Source: Streptomonospora wellingtoniae | GTDB taxonomy: Bacteria > Actinomycetota > Actinomycetes > Streptosporangiales > Streptosporangiaceae | Reading direction: 5' to 3' | Assembly: GCF_031845375.1 (NCBI RefSeq) | Contig: NZ_JAVREK010000010.1 | Coordinates: 124,001-188,000, forward strand | DNA length: 64,000 nucleotides | Shown: positions 34,477 through 42,246 of the stretch, one piece after another | Position numbering within the stretch: position 1 is the stretch's first letter | How the letters are laid out: each line of letters begins with the position of its first letter | Made by a program: the position numbers and the translations under genes | Notes under the pieces: generated by a model | The model's database searches: none | Told to the model about the DNA's origin: nothing | Seen by the model: only the letters and a program-made list of their open reading frames with translations

Positions 34477-34704
34477 GTGACCGAAGGCGGAGCCGCGCCC
34501 GAGGACGAGGCGCCGCACTGCTCGCGCAAGGGCTGCCGCGCCCCCGCCGAGTGGGTGCTCGTGTGGAACAACCCCAAGGTGCACACCCCCGAGCGCCGCA
34601 AGACCTGGGTGGCCTGCGACGAGCACCGCGCCTACCTGGCCGAGTTCCTGAACGTGCGCGGGTTCCTGCTGGAGACCGTGCCCGTCGCCGACTTCTCCGG
34701 CTAG
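34477..34704 (+). CDS. Small conserved Cys-rich protein (often misnamed acetone carboxylase)
   Basis: 75 residues. The pattern HCSRKGCRAPAEWVLVWNNP, then VHTPERRKTWVACDEHR is a widespread actinobacterial family. Two Cys near the start and C-D-E-H later may bind zinc. Databases often name it acetone carboxylase, which its size does not support. GTG 34477 is chosen because the upstream extension is not conserved-looking. It lies just after the 6C-like RNA and is convergent with mobA. Confidence 0.8.
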   Translation: MTEGGAAPEDEAPHCSRKGCRAPAEWVLVWNNPKVHTPERRKTWVACDEHRAYLAEFLNVRGFLLETVPVADFSG

Positions 34705-34744
34705 CGCCGCGGACGGCCGGACCCGCGCGCCGCGCCCGCTGCGC

Positions 34745-35335
34745 TCAGCGCCACCCGTCGCCGTCGACGAGGCCCCGGCCGGACGCACGGGCGCGGGCCA
34801 GTTCCTCCGGCGTGTCGCAGTCGAAGGCCGCGCGCGCCGCGGCGGCCGCGACCCGGCGCGGCTCCAGCGGTCCCAGCAGGCCGCGCAGCGAGCGTCCCGT
34901 GTAATCGGCGAGGGCGCCGCGCACTGCGTCGGTGCGCCACACGCCCAGCAGCCACTGCACGCGCCCTTGGGCGTCGACGAGCACCGCGCCGCTGCGACCG
35001 CTGGCCTCGCGCCGCAGCGCACCGACGTCGTCGGCCGTGAGGAACGGAAGGTCCCCTGCCAGCAGCGCGAAGCTCGGGAGCGCGACCTCGTGCAGGCCGG
35101 CGCGCAGCGCGGGCACCGGTCCGGCGCCCGGCGGATCCTCACGCACGTAGCGGGCGGCGGGGCGCTCCCGGGGCGGGCCGACGACGACCACGCGCTCGGC
35201 GCCGACCGCGGCGGCGGCCACACGCTCGACCAGGCTCACACCGCCGACGTCCAGGCCGGGCTTGTCGCCGCCACCCATCCGCCGCGCAGCACCTCCCGCC
35301 AGGATCACGGCGTCGAACGGCGCAGGCTCACTCAT
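34745..35335 (-). CDS. mobA: Molybdenum cofactor guanylyltransferase-like NTP transferase
   Basis: 196 residues. The nucleotide-binding start AVILAGGAARRMGGGDKPGL (L-A-G-G-x-x-x-R-M-G-x-D-K) is diagnostic. LLAGDLPFLTADDV supplies the metal-binding Asp. MobA attaches GMP to molybdopterin to make the bis-MGD cofactor. ATG 35335 is used (MSEPAPFDAV). It may have belonged with moaA, which now lies 6 kb away across the accessory region. Confidence 0.88.
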   Translation of the reverse strand: MSEPAPFDAVILAGGAARRMGGGDKPGLDVGGVSLVERVAAAAVGAERVVVVGPPRERPAARYVREDPPGAGPVPALRAGLHEVALPSFALLAGDLPFLTADDVGALRREASGRSGAVLVDAQGRVQWLLGVWRTDAVRGALADYTGRSLRGLLGPLEPRRVAAAAARAAFDCDTPEELARARASGRGLVDGDGWR

Positions 35336-35426
35336 GGCGTCCCCTCCCCGGCCCCATACCTCCACCCCAGCATGCCACCCGCCCCGCCGCCGAGGCCTGG
35401 AGCGGGCCCGGCGGAAAGGCGCCCGG

Positions 35427-35546
35427 CTATCCCTTCACGCACACGACCTGGCGCAGGCGGGCGGCCACCTCGACGAGGTCGGTCTGGGCGTCGATGACGG
35501 CGCTGATGTCCTTGTAGGCGGCCGGGATCTCGTCCGAGAAACGGCT
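35427..35546 (-). pseudogene. rtcB: 3' remnant of rtcB (RNA ligase)
   Basis: The last 35 codons read DEIPAAYKDISAVIDAQTDL then VEVAARLRQVVCVKG and a stop. This is the typical C-terminus of RtcB, the tRNA-splicing and RNA-repair ligase (normally about 400-480 residues), including the final V-K-G. Upstream of about 35546 the similarity stops and the sequence becomes unrelated. No other part of rtcB is in the window. The gene was therefore cut here, by insertion or deletion, at the left edge of the accessory region. Confidence 0.82.
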
Positions 35547-35629
35547 GCGGGGATCGGTCGGGACCGTGGAAACGGACCCTCCCACCCACAGAGGTGGGGA
35601 TGGAGAGGCCCCCCGAGCCACCCAGCGCA

Positions 35630-35660
35630 GGCCCGGCACCAGTTCCCACGGTGCCGGGCC
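35630..35660 (-). terminator. Hairpin after XRE-TPR gene
   Basis: Perfect 11-bp stem GGCCCGGCACC / GGTGCCGGGCC with a 9-base loop, 8 bp beyond the XRE-TPR stop. Its arms almost equal those of the hairpin at 37615-37641. Confidence 0.7.
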
Positions 35661-35668
35661 TTTCGCGT

Positions 35669-36976
35669 TCACCCCAGAGCCCGAACCCGCTCCTCCAGTC
35701 CCCGCACCCCAGGCGTCTCCTGACCACTCAGGTCAGCCACCAGCGTCCGCAGACGCGCGCGTGTGGTCTCCCGCATCCTTTCCGGCGGCACCGCGTCCAG
35801 AACCTCATCAGCAGCCGTGCACGCGGCACCCGAATCGTGCCGGGCCGCGTGAGTCCGCGCGAGAACAGCGGTCGCCGCCGACCACCCCGGCGACCCCGTG
35901 CGCTTCAGCCCAGCCGACGCCTCCGCATGCCGGGCCGCCCCCGCCGGGTCCCCAGCCACCAGAGCCTCAGCCACATGTAGCTCGAACTCCGCACGGTCGA
36001 ACCCGAACCGGCCCGGCTGCTCCTCCCCCTGGTCCATGTGCCGCCGCGCCGACGCAACCGCCCTCGCGAGCACGTCCGCGTTTCCCATAGCCGCCAACGG
36101 CCGCAGCCGGCACCACGCCACCACCTGGGCACGCCGCAGTGCCGTGTCCGCGTAGGGTTCCGCTTGGTCGGCCAGCTCCAACGCCTCCGCATACCGGTGC
36201 TGGCTTGTGGCCACCATGGACTGGGCGCCGAGCGCCCACCCCGCCAGATGCGGTTCGCCGACCTGGGCGCCGATGCGTGCGGCCGTACCGAGGTGGATGA
36301 GGGCGCCCGTCGCGTCCCCGGTGTGGTGGGTGAGGTTCCCGAGCATTGCGGAGAGCCACCCCAGCACACGGCGGGTGTCCGAGTCCTGGTGGGTGATGAG
36401 CAGGCCCCGGCACCGGGCAACCTCGGACGCGAGCACCCGAGGCGGGTAGTCGCTGTAATGCTGGTTGTAGTACCCCAACGCGCGTTCGGCCAGGTCACCC
36501 GTCCCCGAACCAGGTCCGTGTAGCGCGATGCTGTCAGCGACAGCGGAGAGATCGGGGTGCTCGGCGGGCATCGGGGGCTCCTGTCGCGGCTGCGGTATCC
36601 GGTGACCGTACCAACCGGGTACCCGCGTGGGCAGGGAGACACCCAGACGGGACGGATCAACCCGGTACACGCGCGCCAGGGCGGCCACGTACTCCCACCC
36701 GGGGCGGGCCTGGCCGTGCTCCCACCGGCACAGCATCGCCGTGGTCAACCCCGGCGGCGCCAACCCGTCCGACCGGTACACCTCCCCCACCGCGTCCACC
36801 ACACTCGGCCGCGACCACCCATACGCCAACCGCCACGCCTCCAACTGGGTGATGGGCAGGTCCCGGGTGATCTGCGCGGCGATCGCGTGCACAGGGGCGC
36901 CGTGGCGCTGCTGGTCAGCGCGGATACGGGCGGCGCCGCGGGCGAGCTGGGCGCGGGTGGCTCGGGTGGGGTTCAC
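35669..36976 (-). CDS. XRE-type regulator with TPR domain
   Basis: 435 residues. The N-terminal third is an XRE-like HTH (LEAWRLAYGWSRPSVVDAVG, then LTTAMLCRWEHGQARPGWEY, about residues 45-105). The rest is helical repeats of TPR type (ALIHLGTAARIGAQVGEPHL, ALELADQAEPYADTALRRAQ, SARRHMDQGEEQPGR). Such proteins often sense a peptide or small ligand with the TPR part. GTG 36976 is used. It is divergent from the Cys-tailed protein gene at 37156 and is probably its regulator. First intact gene of the accessory region. Confidence 0.87.
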   Translation of the reverse strand: MNPTRATRAQLARGAARIRADQQRHGAPVHAIAAQITRDLPITQLEAWRLAYGWSRPSVVDAVGEVYRSDGLAPPGLTTAMLCRWEHGQARPGWEYVAALARVYRVDPSRLGVSLPTRVPGWYGHRIPQPRQEPPMPAEHPDLSAVADSIALHGPGSGTGDLAERALGYYNQHYSDYPPRVLASEVARCRGLLITHQDSDTRRVLGWLSAMLGNLTHHTGDATGALIHLGTAARIGAQVGEPHLAGWALGAQSMVATSQHRYAEALELADQAEPYADTALRRAQVVAWCRLRPLAAMGNADVLARAVASARRHMDQGEEQPGRFGFDRAEFELHVAEALVAGDPAGAARHAEASAGLKRTGSPGWSAATAVLARTHAARHDSGAACTAADEVLDAVPPERMRETTRARLRTLVADLSGQETPGVRGLEERVRALG

Positions 36977-37155
36977 GCGCGTCTCCCAGAAAGAGGGCCG
37001 GGAAGCCTGGGTGTACCCGCCCGGTAACGCCGCAACATTGCCGCCTTAGTCAATGTGTGCTCACCCGACGCGCATTGTCGCGCACATGCTGCGGAGCGTT
37101 CTCTGTAACCAGCCCGGCAGGGACCGCCCCCGCCGGGAGGAAGGAGCCACCGACC

Positions 37156-37599
37156 ATGACGGCAACCGTGGAAACTCCGACCACCACCCGCGACCCCCGC
37201 GCCTTCGTCACCCCCCAGGTGTGGGACCGCCAGATCCAGCTGCTCACCCGCGACCACCCTTGGGACACGGTGATGGCCGGCCGGTGCTTCGGCCAGGCGG
37301 TGGCCTACCTGATCACCGCCATGGAGAAGCACGGCCAGCACCTCGGGCTCGGGTGCGGGCCGCTGATCGACATCGCTGTGCACGGGTTCATCCTCGACAC
37401 CGTGAACTACCGCGAGTTCTGCCAGCTCCACTTCGGCGGCTTCCTGGAGCACGTCCCCGAGATCGATTTCAAGTACGACGGGTCGGTCATGAAGACCGCT
37501 CAGATCATCGAGGGCAACGGATTCCAGGTGGACTGGCCGCTGTGGGAACGCGACGGCGCCAAGTGCACCCCCTGCTACCACGGGTCCGACTGCCACTGA
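37156..37599 (+). CDS. Small Cys-tailed protein of the GRDP-like type
   Basis: 147 residues. Residues 71-89 read IDIAVHGFILDTVNYREFC; the W/V-H-x-F-I-L-x-T-x-x-Y-x-x-F-C pattern is found in actinobacterial proteins annotated as glycine-rich-domain-containing (recalled, not searched). The C-terminal tail is KCTPCYHGSDCH, with Cys137, Cys140, Cys146 and His142, His147, able to bind metal or be modified. GGGAGGAAGGAG precedes ATG 37156. A methyltransferase gene follows. No export signal is visible. Function unknown. Confidence 0.75.
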   Translation: MTATVETPTTTRDPRAFVTPQVWDRQIQLLTRDHPWDTVMAGRCFGQAVAYLITAMEKHGQHLGLGCGPLIDIAVHGFILDTVNYREFCQLHFGGFLEHVPEIDFKYDGSVMKTAQIIEGNGFQVDWPLWERDGAKCTPCYHGSDCH

Positions 37600-37614
37600 C
37601 CCCGCACCCGCGAC

Positions 37615-37641
37615 GCCCCGGCACCCCAACGGTGCCGGGGC
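37615..37641 (+). terminator. Hairpin after the Cys-tailed protein gene
   Basis: Perfect 11-bp stem GCCCCGGCACC / GGTGCCGGGGC with a 5-base loop, 15 bp after the stop. It could reduce read-through into the methyltransferase gene. Confidence 0.7.
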
Positions 37642-37723
37642 GCCTGCCGTGTTCTCCTGCCCGCTCCGCCCCGACACAGCTACGGTGTGACCCATCCTGA
37701 TCGTCCGCCACAGGGGCCACACC

Positions 37724-38383
37724 ATGACCGCAGTCACCGACCTCACCACCTACTGGGACCGCTACGCCGGCCAACTCCCCACCCCGCCACGAGAGGACGC
37801 GCTCAAAGACGCGCTGCGGTGGTGCCAATACCCCGACCACGGCCCCGGCCCGGAACTCCTCGGAGAGCCCGCCACGACCCTGGAGCTGGGGTGCGGGCGG
37901 GGAGATGCTGTCGCAGCACTCGCGACCACTGGGGTCGACGCGACCGGGGTGGACCTGTCCGCTGAACACGTGCGCGCCGCACACGAGTGGTGGGGGGACC
38001 TGCCCAACGCCCGGTTCGTGCACGCCGACGTTGTCGACTACCTGTCCACCACACGGGGACGGTGGGAAGCGGCGTACTCGATCTGGGGAGCGGTGTGGTT
38101 CACCGACCCCGACGTGCTGCTGCCGCTCGTCCGCGAGCGCCTCGTGCCGGGCGGCCGGCTCACCTTCGCCCAAGCCCCCGCTGTACCCGGCGCCTACGGC
38201 GTGCAGGGCATCTACGCCACCGGATTCCGCGGCCGGAAGGTGTGGGTGTACCGGTGGGCCTACGAACCCGAGACGTGGGAGGAGATCCTGACCCGACACG
38301 GGTTCACCGGGGCACGGGCATGGGTGGAGCCCGCACCGGAGCCCGACCATGTGGGGACACTGATCGTGCGGGCGTCGGCGTAA
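37724..38383 (+). CDS. Class I SAM-dependent methyltransferase
   Basis: 219 residues. Motif I LELGCGRGD is at residues 53-61, followed by VDATGVDLSAEHVRAAHEWW (motif II acidic region) and ADVVDYLSTTRGRWEAAYSI. The C-terminal part holds VRERLVPGGRLTFAQAP. Substrate unknown. It starts 124 bp after the Cys-tailed gene on the same strand; both may belong to one system, with methylation of that protein or of a product as a possible role. Confidence 0.88.
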   Translation: MTAVTDLTTYWDRYAGQLPTPPREDALKDALRWCQYPDHGPGPELLGEPATTLELGCGRGDAVAALATTGVDATGVDLSAEHVRAAHEWWGDLPNARFVHADVVDYLSTTRGRWEAAYSIWGAVWFTDPDVLLPLVRERLVPGGRLTFAQAPAVPGAYGVQGIYATGFRGRKVWVYRWAYEPETWEEILTRHGFTGARAWVEPAPEPDHVGTLIVRASA

Positions 38384-38461
38384 GACCGGCATCCCTCCAA
38401 CGGGATTGCGTAGACCCCGACATACGGACCAGCTATACTCACCCGCGGGAATTGAGCACAG

Positions 38462-38489
38462 AAGGCCCCAGGTAACCACCTGGGGCCTT
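38462..38489. terminator. Bidirectional terminator
   Basis: AAGGCCCCAGG / CCTGGGGCCTT, 11-bp perfect stem with loop TAACCA, T-rich outer ends in both directions. It lies between the convergent methyltransferase and DUF397 genes. Confidence 0.85.
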
Positions 38490-38502
38490 CCTGTTGCGTC
38501 CC

Positions 38503-38703
38503 CTAGAGGCGACCGTCCTTCACATCAGCCAGGAACTCCTGCCACGCATCCGCCGGGAACTCCAGGTGCCCCAAATGGCGGTGCTGAGTGTCGCGGACGG
38601 CCGAGCCTCCCACCAGGTCGGCGATCTCGACACAATTGGACCCGTTCGGCTGGCTATAAGAGGACTTGCGGAACTGGGAATCGGGAATCGAGCTGTGCAT
38701 CAT
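38503..38703 (-). CDS. DUF397 small protein, second copy
   Basis: 66 residues: FRKSSYSQPNGSNCVEIADL is the DUF397 signature, then VRDTQHRHLGHLEFPADAWQ. ATG 38703 or 38700. It starts 5 bp after the stop of the DUF5753 gene and is surely co-transcribed with it. Confidence 0.92.
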   Translation of the reverse strand: MMHSSIPDSQFRKSSYSQPNGSNCVEIADLVGGSAVRDTQHRHLGHLEFPADAWQEFLADVKDGRL

Positions 38704-38708
38704 GGTTC

Positions 38709-39539
38709 CTAGTCGATCATGTGGCGTAGGCGGTCTATGGTCTCCCCCGGCTTCAACGCCGCGAGGCGCAGCCGGTTGAACAGGGCACGGTAGAACGTGA
38801 TGTCCTCCGGACGCTCCAGATAGATACCATCCGTCGCTGTCTCCAGGTGCACGATCGTCGGGTCCATCGCGTCTGGAAACTCCGTGATGACGAACGGCCC
38901 ACCGGTCCCCGGGTTCATCCGATCAGCCCGGGTGATCTGAATGGTAATCGTCTGCTCCTGGGACATCGCCACCAGGTGCTCCACCTGCCCCCGCAGCACG
39001 TTCGGCCGGTCCGCGAGCCGCATCAACGCGGTCTCATCGAAGATCGCCCAGAACTCGGGCGGGTCCTCCCGCAGGATCTCCTGCCGCCGCATCCGCGAGT
39101 CGACCAGCCGGTCAGCGTCCACCGGGTGGGCCTCGGCTGCCGCCGCCAACTCCCGCACATAGTCCGGGGTTTGCAGCAAGCCGGGGACCAGGATCGGTTC
39201 CCACGTGGAGATCTCCGACGCCTCCGCCTCGAACCCGACGTGCTCACCCTTGACCACGTCGCGGTACTTCGCCCGCCAGTCGCGCTCCCTGGCTTGCCGG
39301 CAGAAGTCGAGTACTTGTTCGCGTTCGGGGTCCGACACCTGGTAGGCGTCCAGCAGCGCCCGCACCTCGGCGAGCTGGGGGCGTTTCTTGAACCCGGACT
39401 CGATGTTCCCGACCGTGGACCTGGCGAGTTCAGTCGACTTGGCGGCGTCGTCCAGGGTCATCCGTGCGGCGAGTCGGAGCCGACGCAGTTCGGCGGACAG
39501 GCGGCGCCTGCGGATGGTGGGTGAGTATCTGGTCGCCAT
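38709..39539 (-). CDS. XRE regulator with DUF5753 domain, second copy
   Basis: 276 residues. The HTH is LRLAARMTLDDAAKSTELAR, then STVGNIESG. The DUF5753 part has EPILVPGLLQTPDYVRELAA, EILREDPPEFWAIFDETALM and late DPTIVHLETATDGIYLERPE. It is followed by its DUF397 partner. Divergent from a small gene (39682), with a palindromic operator in between. Distinct in sequence from the pair at 14762-15737. Confidence 0.92.
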   Translation of the reverse strand: MATRYSPTIRRRRLSAELRRLRLAARMTLDDAAKSTELARSTVGNIESGFKKRPQLAEVRALLDAYQVSDPEREQVLDFCRQARERDWRAKYRDVVKGEHVGFEAEASEISTWEPILVPGLLQTPDYVRELAAAAEAHPVDADRLVDSRMRRQEILREDPPEFWAIFDETALMRLADRPNVLRGQVEHLVAMSQEQTITIQITRADRMNPGTGGPFVITEFPDAMDPTIVHLETATDGIYLERPEDITFYRALFNRLRLAALKPGETIDRLRHMID

Positions 39540-39647
39540 GACTCCCCTGTGTGATCGTGCTGCTGGTCCTGATGGTAGGAGCGTGCGGGCGATCCGGACA
39601 TCTCGGAATCCCGGATAGGGATTTCAATCTTGGATTCCACGATTCAC

Positions 39648-39679
39648 TTGAAACCATGGAATCCATGTTTCAGTATAGG
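39648..39679 (+). promoter_or_regulatory. Promoter with palindromic operator CATGGA-A-TCCATG
   Basis: TTGAAA (39648-39653) and TATAGG (39674-39679) look like -35 and -10 elements for the gene at 39682, with long spacing. A perfect 13-bp palindrome CATGGAATCCATG (39655-39667) sits between them. TGGATTCC at 39631-39638 repeats its half-site. Binding by the divergent DUF5753 regulator is inference. Confidence 0.6.
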
Positions 39680-39681
39680 GA

Positions 39682-40092
39682 GTGCTCAAGTTCCCTGCCG
39701 GGCCGTCCCAGCCCGGCGTGACCCCCTGGGGGTTTCTGTTGCCCGATCACTACCGGGGTAGGCACCGGTCCGCCCGGCCCTACCTCGCAGCACGCCCTGA
39801 ACCCGACACGATCCCGATCCCGGTCGTCACCGACCCGCCGCCGCGCGGCCGCCACCACCGCCCCGACAGGCCCCGCCCCTACGCGGGCGACACCCCGCCC
39901 CGGAAGGACACCTGGGCTGATAAGTGCCGCGGGTGCCGACAGCCCGTGAGCCCCACCCGCCCGCACATCTGCCGCGGCGGCACCCGGGTGCCAGCTGCGG
40001 ACATGCGGGAGCTGGCGGAGCTGACGCAGCGCCTCATCTCTGAGCGGCCGGACCTGGCCCACCCCGTGCGCGAGATGGTTGGGGCCAGGTGA
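39682..40092 (+). CDS. Hypothetical protein with Cys/His cluster
   Basis: 136 residues, no family recognised. The first 75 residues are Pro/Arg-rich. Residues about 80-100 have KCRGCRQPVSPTRPHICRGG, a C-x2-C-x9-H-x-C possible zinc site. The C-terminal 35 residues form an amphipathic helix. GTG 39682 starts within 5 bp of the likely -10 box, so the mRNA may be leaderless. Overlaps the next gene by 4 bp. Confidence 0.55.
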   Translation: MLKFPAGPSQPGVTPWGFLLPDHYRGRHRSARPYLAARPEPDTIPIPVVTDPPPRGRHHRPDRPRPYAGDTPPRKDTWADKCRGCRQPVSPTRPHICRGGTRVPAADMRELAELTQRLISERPDLAHPVREMVGAR

Positions 40093-40325
40093 TGCCGATG
40101 GTGCCCCACCAGCGGGAGTACACCCCGCCCCGACTGGACGATGGGGAGTACGCGAGGTTCGCCGCCCTGTCGCTGGAGCACCGGCGGTGGGCTGTGCGGC
40201 ACACCGCCGACGCCGAAGGGGAGCTGTTCGAGGCCACCCGCGCCACCCACGCAGAGACCGTCGTGCGCGCCCGTTCCCTGGACGAGTTCGCCCGTCTCCT
40301 CGACAGCGCCGAGGGGGTGGACTGA
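40089..40325 (+). CDS. Hypothetical small acidic protein
   Basis: 78 residues, no family recognised: YTPPRLDDGEYARFAALSLE then HRRWAVRHTADAEGELFEAT; mostly helical and acidic. GTG 40089 overlaps the preceding stop (GTGA), so the genes are coupled. Probably part of the same small operon in the accessory region. Confidence 0.6.
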   Translation: MMPMVPHQREYTPPRLDDGEYARFAALSLEHRRWAVRHTADAEGELFEATRATHAETVVRARSLDEFARLLDSAEGVD

Positions 40326-40327
40326 CC

Positions 40328-40435
40328 ATGGCCGAAACCGACCGCACCGGGCCTGACGCCGACCTGGAGGACCCAGACGCTGAGGGGCGCATCGAGCGCG
40401 AGCGCCAGCGGCGCCGCGGCGCGCCCCAAGCCTGA
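40328..40435 (+). CDS. Very small hypothetical protein
   Basis: 35 residues with a charged sequence (ADLEDPDAEGRIERERQRRR). ATG 40328 starts 2 bp after the previous stop, which supports coupled translation. No family recognised; it may be an unimportant remnant. Confidence 0.4.
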   Translation: MAETDRTGPDADLEDPDAEGRIERERQRRRGAPQA

Positions 40436-40748
40436 GGCGCCCGCGCGCCGGGATGCGGGGTCGTGGGGATGGCCCCGGTAGGGCTCCCGGCGCGCGGGTC
40501 CACACCTGCGGGGCAAGTCGACGCACCGTGTCCGCCCTGGCCCGAAGGTGCAGGACGCGCCCCTCTGGCGCGGCCTTCCGGGCGCCCCCGCGCCCGTCCG
40601 CTGCCCCCTGCCGCCCCCGTGGCGGGGGGCAGCACCAAGAAGACCGCCTCGCCCCTGGTTCGTCACACCCCCGGCCAGGCCCCCGCTCACCCCCACCCGA
40701 CACGGCGGTTTCTGCTCCTCCGCCCCCTTTTCGAGGAGATTTTTCAGC
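40436..40748. other. Intergenic region within accessory segment
   Basis: No supported gene in these 313 bp. The open frames are Pro/Arg/Gly-rich. GAGGAG just before 40749 is the likely ribosome-binding site of the truncated glycosyltransferase. Confidence 0.5.
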
Positions 40749-41093
40749 ATGATTGGTGATGTACTGCCCCACCGCCAGCCGGGTCCCGTGGCCCGCGCCA
40801 TCCGCGCCCACACCATGCGCATCCCGCGGATTGTGCACGTGATCTGGGTCGGAGGGGCGACGTACCCCTACACCGAGAATCTGGCCACGTGGGCGGACCA
40901 CAACCCGGGCTGGGACGCGTGGCTGTGGACCGACGCGAACCTGCCCAGCATCCGCCTGCATAACCAGGACCTGTACGACGCCCTCAGCCACCTGCACCCG
41001 GCGGTGCGCGCGGACTTGCTCCGCCTGGAGCCGCTGAACATGTTCGGCGGCCTCTACTCCGATGCGGACTCGTGCCGGGCGAGGCCGGGGTGA
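40749..41093 (+). pseudogene. Truncated DxD glycosyltransferase
   Basis: 114 residues remain. IPRIVHVIWVGGATYPYTEN and later LEPLNMFGGLYSDAD match the start of the Gly_transf_sug (OCH1-like) family; LYSDADS is the DxD metal motif. Full-length members go on for another 100-200 residues. Here the protein ends eight codons after DAD in an unrelated tail (SCRARPG). The end of the gene is lost 45 bp before repeat copy 3. Left as a fragment at the right edge of the accessory region. Confidence 0.75.
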
Positions 41094-41138
41094 ACCTGAC
41101 CCGCCGCCCGTCTCGGACTGGGGAGCCCCGAACACATC

Positions 41139-41203
41139 CCATCGATCTTGTAGCTATCGCAAATGGAAATCGTTTTCCTTCACGATGGCTACAAGATCAA
41201 CGG
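41139..41203. repeat. 65-bp palindromic repeat, copy 3
   Basis: Arms at 41139-41160 and 41182-41203, same length as the other copies. The right arm has GATGGCTAC instead of GATAGCTAC, and the left end reads CCATCGAT instead of CCGTTGAT. Inner palindrome GGAAATCGTTTTCC as in copy 2. Lies between the glycosyltransferase fragment and the convergent moaA. Confidence 0.88.
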
Positions 41204-41256
41204 CGATGTGCCGCCGGGGCCGCCGGGGCCGCCGGTCGGAGCCGGTGTCGGGGCTC

Positions 41257-42246
41257 TCAACCGCCGATGGCCGACATCGGGCGGGAGGGCTGCAGGAAGC
41301 TGGGGTCGTTGATGCCGTGGCCGGGCAGTTTGGTGGCGACGGCGGCGCGCCAGCGTTCGGCGATCTCCTCGTCGGTCGCGCCGCCGCGCAGCAGCGCGCG
41401 CAGGTCGGACTCCTCGCGGGCGAACAGGCAGTTGCGGATCTCGCCCTCGGCGGTCAGCCGCACGCGGTCGCAGGCGCCGCAGAACGGGCGGGTGACCGAC
41501 CCGATCACGCCGACGGTCTCGGGCCCGCCGTCGACGTAGAACAGCTCGGCCGGAGCGCTGCCGCGCGTGTGGTCGTCCGCGGGCTCCAGGCGATAGGCGG
41601 CGCTCAGCCGGTCCAGGATCTCGTCGGCGGTGACCATGGTGTCGCGCCGCCAGCCGTGCTGGGCGTCCAGCGGCATCTGCTCGATGAACCGCAGCTGGTA
41701 GCCGTGCTCGAGGCAGTAGCGCAGCAGGTCGGGGGCCTCCGCGTCGTTGACGTCGCGCATCAGCACGGTGTTGACCTTGACCGGGGTGAGCCCGGCGGCG
41801 GCGGCTCCGGCCATGCCTTCGAGGACGTCGGGCAGCCGCCGGCGGCGGGCGAGCTGTTCGAAGACGTCGGGGCGCAGCGTGTCCAGCGACACGTTGACGC
41901 GGTCCAGTCCGGCCTCGGCCAGGGCCGGTGCGGTGCGTGCCAGGCCGATGCCGTTGGTGGTCAGGGCGGTCTGGGGGCGGGGGCGCAGAGCGGTGCTCGC
42001 GGCGACGATCCCGGTGAGGCCGCGGCGCAGCAGCGGCTCGCCGCCGGTGAAGCGGACCTCCTCGATGCCCAGCATGGTGACACCGATGCGGATGAGGCGG
42101 TTCACCTCGTCGTCGGCGAGTACCTCGTCCTTGGGCAGCCACTCCAGTCCTTCGGGCGGCATGCAGTAGGAGCAGCGCAGGTTGCAGCGGTCGGTGAGCG
42201 AGACCCTCAGGTCCGTGGCGACCCTTCCGTAGGAGTCGGCCAGCAT
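41257..42246 (-). CDS. moaA: GTP 3',8-cyclase MoaA
   Basis: 329 residues. The radical SAM cluster Cys are C21, C25 and C28 (CNLRCSYC). The second cluster at the C-terminal part has CGACDRVRLTAEGEIRNCLF, and the protein ends in the essential Gly-Gly (MSAIGG). MoaA begins molybdenum-cofactor synthesis by rearranging GTP. FTGGEPLLR supplies the SAM-binding GGE. ATG 42246 is adjacent to the conserved start. Confidence 0.96.
   Translation of the reverse strand: MLADSYGRVATDLRVSLTDRCNLRCSYCMPPEGLEWLPKDEVLADDEVNRLIRIGVTMLGIEEVRFTGGEPLLRRGLTGIVAASTALRPRPQTALTTNGIGLARTAPALAEAGLDRVNVSLDTLRPDVFEQLARRRRLPDVLEGMAGAAAAGLTPVKVNTVLMRDVNDAEAPDLLRYCLEHGYQLRFIEQMPLDAQHGWRRDTMVTADEILDRLSAAYRLEPADDHTRGSAPAELFYVDGGPETVGVIGSVTRPFCGACDRVRLTAEGEIRNCLFAREESDLRALLRGGATDEEIAERWRAAVATKLPGHGINDPSFLQPSRPMSAIGG

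Noticed and set aside
34477..34704. Acetone carboxylase subunit
   Set aside because: Only 75 residues; the true enzyme subunits are larger and different. The name is a database carry-over.
35427..41203. Integrative element with integrase and att sites
   Set aside because: I see no integrase, transposase, tRNA or flanking direct repeats; called only an accessory segment with broken edges.
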